Assembly (NCBI RefSeq): GCF_000471905.2 | Contig: NW_006494856.1 | Location: 964,241-1,028,240, forward strand | From: Amborella trichopoda | Taxonomy: Eukaryota; Streptophyta; Magnoliopsida; Amborellales; Amborellaceae | DNA length: 64,000 nt | Direction: 5' to 3' | Shown here: one piece after another, positions 47,701-60,100 of the stretch | Layout of the letters: the number at the start of each line of letters is the position of its first letter | Position numbering within the stretch: position 1 is the first letter of the stretch | Made by a program: the position numbers and the translations under genes | The notes under the pieces: model-generated | Seen by the model: the letters and a program-made list of their open reading frames with translations, nothing else | Databases searched by the model: none | Told to the model about the DNA's origin: nothing

Positions 47701-50700
47701 TAAACTGAGGAGCATGACCTTTATCAAGTTTGAACAAATAAGATCATCCCCATCCTTCCAAATAAGCCAAACCATGGGGAGAAGGTGGATACTGCTGTCC
47801 GTCCTTTTCGTTCTTGTAACAATAAAAGAAACATATAAGACATCACAAGTTAAATATTGAAATATTAATCTAGGGTCAAACATTAGAAGCTGATTGTGGT
47901 AGCTAGATCTTATGCGGAGGCAATTATCGGATAATGGTTATACCTAATTGACTCAATTTCATGATGATGAATTTGGGTCCATCTTTGTTTCGATGTGCAC
48001 TGTGGAAACAATGTTGTCATCGCATGGCTTCCAACCTAACGTTCTATGAGAGAACCAAATGTATTGGGGTGGACTGTCATAGGGAAAGCAATATGTACCT
48101 ATTACCCTTCAAATGTTGAAAGAATTTAAAGGCAGGTCATATTTAAGAGTAAGATGCAGTTCATGGTAGCTCTATCCGGTGTAGAGGTGGAGTATAGGAT
48201 AATTGTTATGTTACTTCCAAGCTAATGTGACTCAAGATCCTCATGGCCAATGAATTTCAGGTCCATTATCCTTTGGACACATATTGTGATGACCAATTTG
48301 CAGTCATATTGTATTCTATGAGTGGGCTGGAGCATATTTTGGTAGACTGGTCATATGTGTCCCTTATCTGAAGTCCTAACAGTAGTTTCGGATGTATTTA
48401 CTTATCTTCTTTGAAGGCATCGATGACATTCGATATTGGCCATTACATTGATGCTTTGTTAGATTTGTACAATCGGAACTTCCTGTGGAGTCTCTTATCT
48501 CTCTTATTTGTTTCTTTCTTCTATAACATTTCTTCACGCCTCGCTCTAGCTACAATGCTTCTTAAGTCGAACCTTATTGTCTCATAGAGAATTCCTTGTT
48601 TTATTAATTTATACTCTATTTGTGAGCCAATTAACATTTTTTTGTCACTATCATTGGGACCTAAGGTAGATGGGCTGTCCTTTTTGTACAACTGCATTGA
48701 CAAATTTCTGGATTGTGTTTTTCCTTTCAATATAGCTGTTTGTGTAATGCTTTGCATGATTGATTAGCTGATGAAATGGGCTAATTATTCATAATGAACA
48801 TGGCAGTGAGACTTTGAATACTAGTAGCCTGGAGATATCCTTAAATGCAAAGGAGAAAATTATTTCTGATTTGCACATGGAACTTCACAATATGGAAACC
48901 GCTTTGTCAAATGAGCGAGAGCAACATTTGTTGGAGACCAAGAGATTGAAGACACTTCTAATGGACAAGGTCATGTTTCTTCCCTTCTGATGTTACAGTA
49001 CTTTCCTGATAAGAGGTTCATTCAATTGCTTCTCCATTTTTGTACACCATGCAAATGGTTGATAGTCTCTTTACTTCTATTTCTTGGACTGAAGTTATTT
49101 CAAGAGATACGCAAGCCGGAAATCTAGTTTCATCATGTAATTCCATTTTGCTCAAAACATATGTACTTGAGGTTTGAACCTGCGGTTGTTGTTGAAAAGT
49201 GTCCAGGAAAAGTTGAGGTTGAGAGAATGGCATCTTGATATGCATCAATCAGTTTGTACCTAATCCATACTATAAACCTCATGGTACTCTGGGAAGTATT
49301 GTAACATTTATTGGTTCACCAATTGAATGTGAAGAAGCCTGAACTTTCACTGATAAATAGATATGAATCCCTAAAGAATGATAATAGTAAGAGCTAGTGC
49401 CAACAAAGAGGTTAATCATGGAAAAAACACTTGGGGATCAGCTTAGGTAGTAAATTACTGATTTTCAACACTGGTAGCAAGCAACAACTTCTTTTGAGCA
49501 GCAATAGAAGACTTGAGACTCTAAATTTTACTTGATATATTGCTAGAATCACATCTGAAAATTCATCAATAATGCTTTGAGATATTGCTAGAATCACATC
49601 TGAAAATTCATCTGTAATGCTTTGATATATTGCTTTGAGATATTGCTAGAATCACATCTGAAAATTCATCAATAATGCTTTGATATATTGCTAGAATCAC
49701 ATCTGAAAATTTACTTGATATATTGCTAGAATCACATCAATAATGCTTTTCTAATTGGAGGTTTTTTTCTTTTTGAGAAAGTTACATGTGTAGATTTATC
49801 GAATCGAGTTTTGGTTACAAAGTACCCACAAGTTGACGGTGTGTGCTCTCAGTACCTTTCATGTTTACAGGTTAAGGAATCAAAAGATGTGGCTTAGTAG
49901 GTCCCACTGTTATTAAAAACCTAGGGTACTCTGTTGGAAAATATGGACCAGAACTACGAAGGTATGGACAGAAACAGAAGCTCATGATGTGTGCTTCACG
50001 CGGCTGCGCTGTTGTCTGTGGTCTACCTCTGTTCTTGCAAGTGAGTCAGCAACTGAGTTGACCTCCATGTGGATATGGTGCAAGGAGGCCAAGATCACCC
50101 TGCATGGGTGAGAGATGTCGTTAAACATGCGAAGAGTCACCAAGACTAAGGCGTGGACATGGACCCCCTAGAATTAACAATCATGGACTCTCCATTGACA
50201 ACTAGGTGAGCTCCCCAGTTGTGTTCAAATCTTTTTAGTCCTTCCAGAATAGTGATGGATTTGGCCATTGTGGATTTGGCAGTAGCAATGAACCCTGAGA
50301 AAGAGAGGATGGTGTTGCCGTGATTATCTTGAAAATTCCACCAAAACCACTGTTTTCCTGGTCGCCCAAGGAATTACATCCACATCGAGCTTGATGGTGT
50401 TGGGTTCAGGAGGTCTCCAAAGGGTGGATCTTGGTAGTTTCTTAGGTCTGTGCAATGGAATGTTTACCCAGTTGGTATCGAAGCCCACTCTTGAAAAGGA
50501 CTCAAAGGCCTTTGTATTTTTTTCACCCAAGAAATTGTTATGTGCAGAGCTGCGGCAGCCGAGATTCTTTCAGTACTGTCAAAGTTCTGTCTTTTGTCTC
50601 AAAGAAACCATATGGTGGACAGGACTGATGCCCTCCAAAGGAAACAACCAGTTGTAGGGAAGGATGGGGAGAAAAGCCCAAGAATATTTGACCTAGGACC

Positions 50701-53700
50701 ACTGTAATAGTTGGAGGAGTTGGGCCAAAAGAGCAGCAGCGACCATGCTCTGAATGAAGGTGATGAATTTCCTTAGCTGCCTTGCAAAGAATATATCTAC
50801 TTGGAGAAACCTGTTCTTTGAAGTTGGTCTATAGTTAGTGTTCGATTGGAGACCACTAGCCCATTGAAGGCTCTCACTTTGGTGGGGATGGGTGGCAGCC
50901 AAACTTTGTTGTGGATGGGAGGGGTGTTTGTTATGTTTCCTTGGCTGCGGTAGAATGAGGACACCTAGAAGGAGCCAGAGGTCCATATAATATTCTATTG
51001 GCTAAAACCCTGAAAGAGAAAGGGTTGTAGGGTCTGTAGGATGATAGGTCTTGTGCTTCTTGGTTATTGATTTTCCTTGTGATGGTAGGCCTTCAAATAG
51101 GTTTGGTTTTCTTCAAGATGTGTGGCTCCCATCATTGGTGTATGTGGAGAAATCAAAAAGGCTTGCCCATCACCCCCTTAGTTGTTAGTGGGCGCTCTAT
51201 AGATCTCGATGGCCTTATATCTTCTTTCGAGGAATTGCCCTCTATGTGGAAAGATGCTCTTCCACGTTTTGGTGGTGTTTTTGCACCAGTTACCTTTAGG
51301 GAATCTGGCATTGGGGTTCTGTGCCATATCTGCTTAGGATAGCATTGTGCAACAATTGATCAATTTTGTTGCAAATCTCCATCACCATTTTCCCAAGAGT
51401 GTAGTGTTCGTTTTGCTAAGAATTTGAAGGCCCAAACCTCTGCCTTTTTTAGGTAATCAAACTTTATCACATCCCACAAAATGCATTTTCTTAGTGGTAC
51501 CAGAGCCAGACCATAGGAATTTTCATGAATCTTTCTAGATTTCTTGGAACGCTAGTTGACATTTGGATGAGGGGGTGAAAGAATATGGGGATCTTCGCAA
51601 GGGTGGCTTTGATGTGGGTAATGCACTCCCCTGTGTGTTCAATGTTTGTGTAAAATGTGTTTCAAAACAACCATGGGTCTTTATGGTTTGGGTTATTTTC
51701 TTGATGGAGACTAACTCTAAGAACAGCATACATAACGTGCAATGTGCACGTGCATGCATGTGCAAATGCATGGCACAAGGGTGCTTTACTTAATGCTTTG
51801 TTCCAATTTTGGGGATTTTACGTACCACATAGTTGTTGGAAACAAGTGCTATGTGGAATTGATTTAGAAATTAGAAACACAAAATCGTGGGCGGCTAGAA
51901 GTTAACTATTGTTGGAATCGCCATCCATACGATGCAAATTGCAAGAATCAAGATTTCTGTTTTATGGGAATTGCTTTCCAAACCCAATGGAATCGAGATT
52001 CCTTGCCTCTTTGGAATCTTGCTCCATCCCATATGGAATCGAGATTCATACCTTTCTGGAACAGAGTTTGAACTCAATTAGAATCGAGATTCCTACTTTA
52101 TGAGATCACACTCCCAACAAGTTCGATCCATAACAAAAAATCAACAGTTCGACTTTCTAGAGTAAACTTAAGCAAGAATCCTTAATAATGGAATCAACAT
52201 ATTGAGTAGGCTTAGCCATTATTCTCCATGTATTAGAATCAAGATCCTCAACTGTCTTAAAGACTTGAACAAAGGTTCTGTTGTATTGAAATCGATGTAT
52301 TAAGTGGCCCTAATCACAATTCGCGACAGAAATTGGAATCATGGTCAAGTGGGCTTATACTAGATCTGAGGCTTACTAAGGTTCTGGATCGATTGAAGAA
52401 AGTCAAAATATTTGCTCCATTAATAATGAAATTAAAAAAAAAGATATCTACTTTAGGTTCTCAGACTTAGAAGTTACTCATGGAGTTCTTAAACACCAAT
52501 AATATAATACTAATAAATTTGAAATAACAAAATGCTTCACTGGCTATAGAAATGATTCTAAGTACACGTAGCAGCCACTCATGGAGTTCTTAAATTCCGA
52601 TCATATATTAGATAATAATAAATTTGAAATAACAAAATGTTTCATTGGAATTCATGATTACGCTTTCAAAGCATACAAATATTATTTCCTATATACTTGA
52701 AAATGAGATTTTGATTTTGATATCTATAGTTGATGGTGAGACTTTCTTTGGGTCTAAGTGATGTTCTCTCTTGTAATGCGAAACATGTAAATATTATTTT
52801 ATGTATACTTGATGATTTTGATATATATAGTTGATGGTGAGACTTTCTTTGGGTCTATGTGATGTTCTCTCTTGTAATCTAAATCAAATCCAAATCTCTT
52901 ACCCAATTATCTTTTTGACAAGTTGTAGTTTCATGCACCTATGAGCCGTGGTATTTGATGCTGTGGAATTTGGATAAAAAAATAATCAAATCGTGATTCA
53001 ATAAATGTAAAAATTGAGATTCCTAACTTCACAGAAATGGGTTCCATGAAGAATTCCTGAGAAGAATTGCTGAATCAAGATTTTGAAGCGGAGTTGCCAC
53101 TTGAGATAATTATTTAAGATTTCTCAAGGTCTAGGGTTTTGTAGTTTGGTAAGGCTCTTTGTCCTTAAGATAGAAAAGCCAAGTGTACTTTTGTGGGCTA
53201 TGCTGAACATAGCAAAGCCTATAGACTTTTGGACCTTGAATATGGGGATGCAAAATTTTTGAAAACACATTTGTTGGTCTATGGTATTTATGATGGTGAT
53301 TTGTTGGTGAGCATGATGATGAGTGTGAAGAACCTCATGGAAAGTGTGAAATTAATGTGCATGAGAACCTTGATGCTTAGTGCAAGATGGGGCTATGTGG
53401 AACTCAAGGTATTAAATTCAAAATTTTTATTTTGCTTTTATTCCAAATACCTGAATTCCACTTACACGAGCCACAATATGTTGCTGTAAAATTAAAATAA
53501 TCTCTTGGATACAACTCAAGATCTTTATTTTGACTGCTAAGAGAAATGAAAACTATCCAGGACCTTAAAACTAACTTCCACTATAATTTTTGTACAAAAT
53601 AAGTTCTTGGGAATATACAGAAAATAGACAATAATACTGAAAATTAATTAAAACTATTGAGAAGACTTATTGGAAGATACCTGAGATTACCCTACCAGGA

Positions 53701-54081
53701 CTTGGTACACCCCACACCTAATTCCCTGACCAATGACGCACTTTACTCCCCTAGGTGTTGCTGGAAATTCTGAGATAGGGAAACTTTATAGGCAATACTT
53801 CTTTCTCTACGGTTTTTAGAGAGCTAAAAAATCAACTAGGGTTTCTGCAAACGCTATAAGAACAAATTGGGGCGGCATCTGTGATCTCTCTTTGGACTAG
53901 GCTTCTCTCTTCTCTGTTCAAATACAACAAACCTCTCTTGCTCTAGGATTTCATTATAGCACCAACTTTATTTTTCTTTTGGGCAGCTTAATACAAAAAA
54001 TATAGAAGGAGAGGGTGGTGTGCCTCCTTATGGTTAAAGAGTGACTTCCAAAATTTTCAGAGAGAAGAATAAAAAATAGGG

Positions 54082-54155
<74 letters not shown>

Positions 54156-57100
54156 TAGTAGTGTAGGTAGGAGAAGAAGTAGTAGTAGTAGTAGTAGGTA
54201 CGGTAACGTAACGTAACTAACTTAATTAACGTAAGTAAACNNNNNNNNNNNNNNNNNNNNNNNNNNNNNNNNAGAGTGAAGAGAGAGAGAGAAAGTGGCA
54301 CGAGAGAGAGGGGATCTAGTCTTGGAAGGGAGAGAAAGATCTTATGTAAGAGAGGGTCAAACTAAATCATTTTATCAAAGGAATCTATATCTTAATTTGA
54401 ATAAGATTCATTTTATGTAGTCTTATCCAATTTTTAGCTACACCTTTTAGATATATAGGAAATATGTGGGGTGAGAGACATTTTAGCAGCGCCATCCATC
54501 CCAAAAATTAGCTATCATGATTTTGGATGGAAAGATAGGAACCTTTTTCCCTTAAACTTTGGCCCATGCCCAACTCCTATTTAAAAGTGAAATATAATCA
54601 AATTTTCGCATAATCTAGATCTCCCATAATCAAGGTAAATCTGAATTTTAAATAAATCCCTTTAGAATAGGAAATCAAATCTTATTTCAAATGAACTCTT
54701 ATTTAATTTTAAAGCAAAAGTATGGGGAGTGCCCCCTTTTCCCTAGAAAAGTGGCGTGGCCGTTTTATCCATAAAAAGTAGCGTGCCACATTAAATATTA
54801 TTTTAAAATTTAAAGAGTGGGGTGTGCCCCCCCCCGTGCCCCCCGTTATCCTGAAAAGGTGGCATGGAGCTTTTGTTAAAAAAAGGTGCGTGATCCCTAT
54901 GGGGGCACGTGGGCCCCACGCATAAAAAAAACACAAACATGTGGGGCTGGATCCTTAGTCCCACATGTGTCAACTTAAGCTTTGAAATCTTTCAGAAATG
55001 CCCTTTTAATGTATTTTACAGCACAAATAATATTTTAAAAATTCAAAAAAATATTTAGAAATCATAAAAACATTTATAATACTAAAATGAAATGTACTAG
55101 GAGTGGATTGGTCAAAATTAACAACAATAAGGGCACTCCACTAGCGGTAGAAACCATAATCGAGTACTGTTTTCTTATTCAACTCAAAAAAGACCGACGA
55201 CCACACTACAAAAGGGGGCTCTCTCTATGCGCGTGTACATATGTCCCTCTACAGTGCTGCTTCTTAGTAATGCGGCTGTCATGTGTATATGCCGTGCGGA
55301 AAGTTTGTTGAGGCTTTGGCTCTTGCTCTCACAGGCCTACAACTGCACACCATACAGTTCTCTTTGCCTATAAACATGATCCTTAGGCATCTCTCCGACC
55401 TCAACAAGGGATGACCACTACAAATCCTTCTCGATAGTGCCACATGCCCGGGACCAAGGGTTTTTGAGATGATCATGGCCATAAACTGCCCAACCCTTAG
55501 TTAGTCAACACACACACTCCCACTGAAGTGCATATTCTATTAAACATATCATTTTTATAAGCTCTCTAGGCCTGTAAAGGCCACAAAAATCAGAGAGTCA
55601 ACAAACCAACTGTTGGACCTTCCTTTTAGATGTATTCTTATAAGGAAATCCTAAAAATTTCTACGAAGTCTTATCCTCAAGTGATGCTTCATTTTGGATT
55701 GAGGCTGTCAGCGATGGGATGGATTCGATATTGACGAATGATACTTGGAGATTTGTATATTTACCTCCAAGTACTAAGGCTTTAGTATTTAAATGGATTA
55801 TCAAAGAGAAAATAGGAGCCAATGGTAATATTGATATAAAGCAAGATTGGCTACAAAAGGATGAATTCGATATTGGTGAATGATACTTGGCGAGTTGTAT
55901 ATTTACCTCCAGGTACTAAGGCTTTAGTATTTAAATGGATTTCAAAGAGAAAATAGAAGCTGATAATAATATTGATATAAAGCAAGATTGGCTACAAAGG
56001 GTTTTAGACAAAAGTAGGGTTTCAATTTCTTTGACACCTATAAACTAGTCACTTAAATAGCTACCACTCGAGTACTCATTGCATTGATATCAATTTACCA
56101 TCTAGAAGTTCACTTGATGGATGTTGAAACTATTTTTCTCCTTGGTGTACCAGATGAAGAAATTTATGTCGAACAATTAGAGGGAGTTGTCCTAAAAGGC
56201 AGGAACGCATGGTTTGTAAACTTGTGATGTGTCTATATGGATTGGAACAACCACCAAACAATGACATGAGAAATTCGATATAATTATTGTTTCACATGGG
56301 TTTTAGGTTAGCACTGCTGATACGTGTGTAGGCGAGAGAGTTTGTGATGGTGCCGCTGTGATTTTTTGCTTACATGAAGATGATATGCTCGTACTAGGCA
56401 GTACTATTGCTTGCATTGTGGAAAAAAAGAAATTATTGTCTTTTGAATTTAACATGAAAGACATGGGGCAAGCTGATATCTTAGAATCACGATATTGAGG
56501 AATCCCATTGCAGTTAGTCTTGAACACCAGGAATGAGTGCAAGGTCTTGATGTGCAAGCATTTTAGAAATAATAGTTATTTGAAGGGTTAACGTGTGGTA
56601 TGTGGAAGGCTTATCAATAATTTGCATAATTTTAGGTTTGTCCACTTATCATCTTGGTAGGCATCCCATTTAACGCTACATAGAGGTTCAAGTCTAATAC
56701 ACAATTTCACTTATTTATTATCTTTCCTGTTTGTGAAGTGAGAATGACCTTTTATTCGAAGTTGATTAGAAATTGGTGGGGGTTGTTAAATATTTGTTTG
56801 AATTGTGCTTTAAACCACGATCGGTTGTTATGGTTTTTTGAGTTTTTTAGCGGGAGAGTAAGTCTAAGAGCACCATGCATGGTTGTTATACATACTCGTC
56901 AAGAGCGATAACACAAAGGCGCTTCGTGAATTGTCATGTTTGTATTTTCGGAATTTTAGATCCTTATGGATCATCTATTAGTTCTTAAAAAAAAGAACTG
57001 TGGTTTTGATGTTTGCCGCACCAAACCGAAGTTTGCGACGAACTAACTGAAGTTTGCTGGAGCAATCATGAAAGTTCTCCTTGCAAACTTAGGGAAACTG

Positions 57101-60100
57101 TTTTTTCCTCCCCTTGCCGCCCTTTTCTAAGAGAGCCACGTGCCACCTCCAAGAATGACGTGTTGCTGTGTATCCTCATTTTGTTTTATATACTATAATA
57201 TAAAATTCGAAATGGCGTGTTGTTGAATTTTTAACTAAAATAGTAATATTTGCTTAGTACATATAATATGCCTCCCATTTTTTTTAAACATGAGATCATT
57301 GGATGAGAATTTATTTTTATCTTCCAATTTTTGAAGTTGATCTAATTTTTTGGGAGGGAAGATTTTGGAACGACATTTTTGAGATCTAGAAATTGGATAA
57401 TGAAATTATTGTCATATCGAAGCTTATCCCATGTTGTACACTTTTGACAATAAAAGTTAGAGAATAGCTGTGATTTTGGAAGATATTCGAGGAATGCAAC
57501 TTAAAGATCCTGCGTTAGATTTTGCCCTGCTGGTTTTATCTTGAGAGCATTCTCTCAAGGGCCCGATTGCATGTTGGATCAAATACCAAGTCTTGGGCTT
57601 TTAATACTTTGAAGAAAGCGCTAGCATCTCATGCCTTCAAGTCCCTTGTAAATTCTATCTTGTTTTATTTGACTTTTATATCTCTCTCCCCCGTACACTC
57701 TAATATTTGGACATAGACCCTTAGGGTTTAATTGAATTAAAGCATGTTTCAAACTTTTTAAATTGAAATTGACTTGCTCAGGGGGTAACTCTGCCGAAAT
57801 TTTGATACAAAGGATACTGAAAACCATAATTAGGGAGAGGTGGTGATGACCCTTCCATGCAACAAGTCTTCTCTGGAACTTTTCTTTGATGGGATCCCAA
57901 TTGGATTTCAGTAACTTGCCAATGCAGAGTGGTAGGCCTGAGTATCTGGACTGGAGTGTTTCGGTCACACAACCAAGTTGTGCCACAAAGCATTTGAGGC
58001 ATTGATGAGTGATCCAAACACCCATCAGTTCTGGATTTAGACATGTTGACCTTCATGCCAGTTGCTAGCTCAAAGCATATAAGAAAGTGCCATAGACGAT
58101 CACTCTCTACGTTGGATGTCCACATACATATGTCAGGGCTGTTTCTAGAGAACTTGAGACCAGTTAAAAGGCTCTTTGCAACAGTCTTTGACTAGGATTT
58201 AATGTAAACTTTGGCCATTATCTCTAAATCAAAGGATGAAATTGGGTCATCTTCTTTGTGGCCATTGGATGGCTGCAAGATGTTGCGTGGGACCTGTTGA
58301 TAAGGACAAAGAAACGTGTCGGGATACCCATGTTTGATTGCGGGCCTATGAGGCAGACAATGGCCAACAACCACCGCACGATATGTGCACATGACAGTCA
58401 CATTCAGGAAGCAGCACTACAGCGAGGGAACCATGTGTATGAGAGTGTCTCCCTTGCACTATAATGATATCTACATGTGCTTCCTTTTTTGGGGCGTGTC
58501 TTACTCTTGAGGGGGAACTTGAAATCTACACTAGATTTGTGGTTCCGCTATTTATTGCACCAGTTTTGACGGGCCAAACATGAGATCCTGCTATTGACTG
58601 GGGGTCATGGTTTCCATTGAGTTGGTTTGAGAAGGTGGTTGTCGATCACGGATTTTAGCATATGTGGAGTGCCTCAGAGTCGTCACTTATTCCAAACCCA
58701 TTGGTGCCAATCCACTTCTAGTTTTTGTATTATTTGAGTTTTAGAAATATTATTTTCCAACTATATTAATTATTTTATGATTTTATATAATTTTCAGAGT
58801 ATTAATAGATTTATTTTATGCACAAAAACCCCTAAAAGGGTAATTTTTGAGATTTCCAAAATTGTATGGCGCTTTGTGGGATCCATTGGGGGGCCAAGGG
58901 CCGACTCCCCGCACGTTTGGGGCCCCACTAAGCCCATACGTCCAACCCATTGAGTGGGACGCTCCATATCTTTACACTATTTGTTATGGACAATTTTCTT
59001 AAAGGAAATCTTTAATAAAAGATTTAGTTGGTTATGAGAATATTTGACTTTTGAAATTTAGTTTGAGTTAGATCTTCTACATTTGACTTTGAATTGCTAA
59101 TGAAATTAAAAGTATTTCTATGAGAGAAAGAGTCCTAATTATGTGGGAAAGTCCTAATTATGTGGGACTAAGGAAGATCTAATTCTACTTTGAATATAAG
59201 TGAATGAGTCAAGGATCTGAGGGATAATGCTTCTAGGGTTTCTCCTTGATCACAATGGCTGATCTAAGAAATGGATGGCTCAGATTTAATTCTCTTCAAC
59301 TAACATAGTACCTAGGATTCCTTGGTCAAATTTGATTTCCTATTGGAACATGGCATGCCCTAGGCCCTGAAGGGCTATAAAGAGGGGGGTTTCCCTCATT
59401 CCCATCATCCCAGCTTCTGATACCTCTCTCTCTCTTCTTGTCTCTCCTCCATGCCCCATCTCTCTTTCTCTCTCTCTCTCTCCATAAGTATGTGCATAAG
59501 AAGGTGGCACGCAACCTTGGCTACCCTGAGAGGAGGCACGTCCAGTCTAGTGAGTTGTGTGGTTCAGAGTTGCCACAATGAGGCACCATCCTAATTTTAG
59601 GTTGAAAGGATACCCACTGGTTTCATGTTCATGCTCTCAGCCCAAAACTCCCCAGTCTTGTGAGACGGTATTGCCATAGGTGCTTTCTAGATTTGAAGGA
59701 ATCAAGTTGGACCAAGGTTTAGTGCGTCCTCGGTATGGTAATTAGGTGTGAGTTGTGCTAAGTCCTAGGGGGTGACCCTAGGCAAAGTTGCGGTCTTCTT
59801 AGATTTTCTTGTTTATTTTCAATTTAATTCTCACTTTACAGTTCTTGATTAGGATTCCTATTTGAATTAGAATTCCTATTTGACTTAGAATTCTACTTGT
59901 AATTGAATTCAGTTTGTGAGTTATTTTTTTCTTTAAGGCAGTAAGAATTAAGATCCATAGTTTGTATGTAGGTTTTATTTTTCTGCTTCTTCTGTACAAG
60001 TTGGCATTGTAAGTAAATCACCGGGTTGTTAGTAGAAGGAAAATATTTTTTTTTGAACGCCTGTAGAATCCTATATGGCCACTACTTTCAGGGTAGGAGA

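Larger units (their letters stand above)
53640..55300 (-). repeat. LTR-like repeat, copy 2 (reversed)
   Basis: On the minus strand, AAGTGCGTCATTGGTCAGGG then AATTAGGTGTGGGGTG and AAGTCCTGGTAGGG parallel 59725-59785. A GGGGCCCAC segment at 54900 and an AT-rich block at 55010 parallel 58740-58930. It carries a GA run, a TAG-rich run and a gap. Confidence 0.55.

Noticed and set aside
49530..49752. CRISPR array
   Set aside because: Repeats are contiguous without unique spacers, and the DNA is a plant intron; it is a minisatellite.
53954..54301. Open frame with a long Leu-Ser repeat
   Set aside because: It translates the GA microsatellite and crosses a gap.
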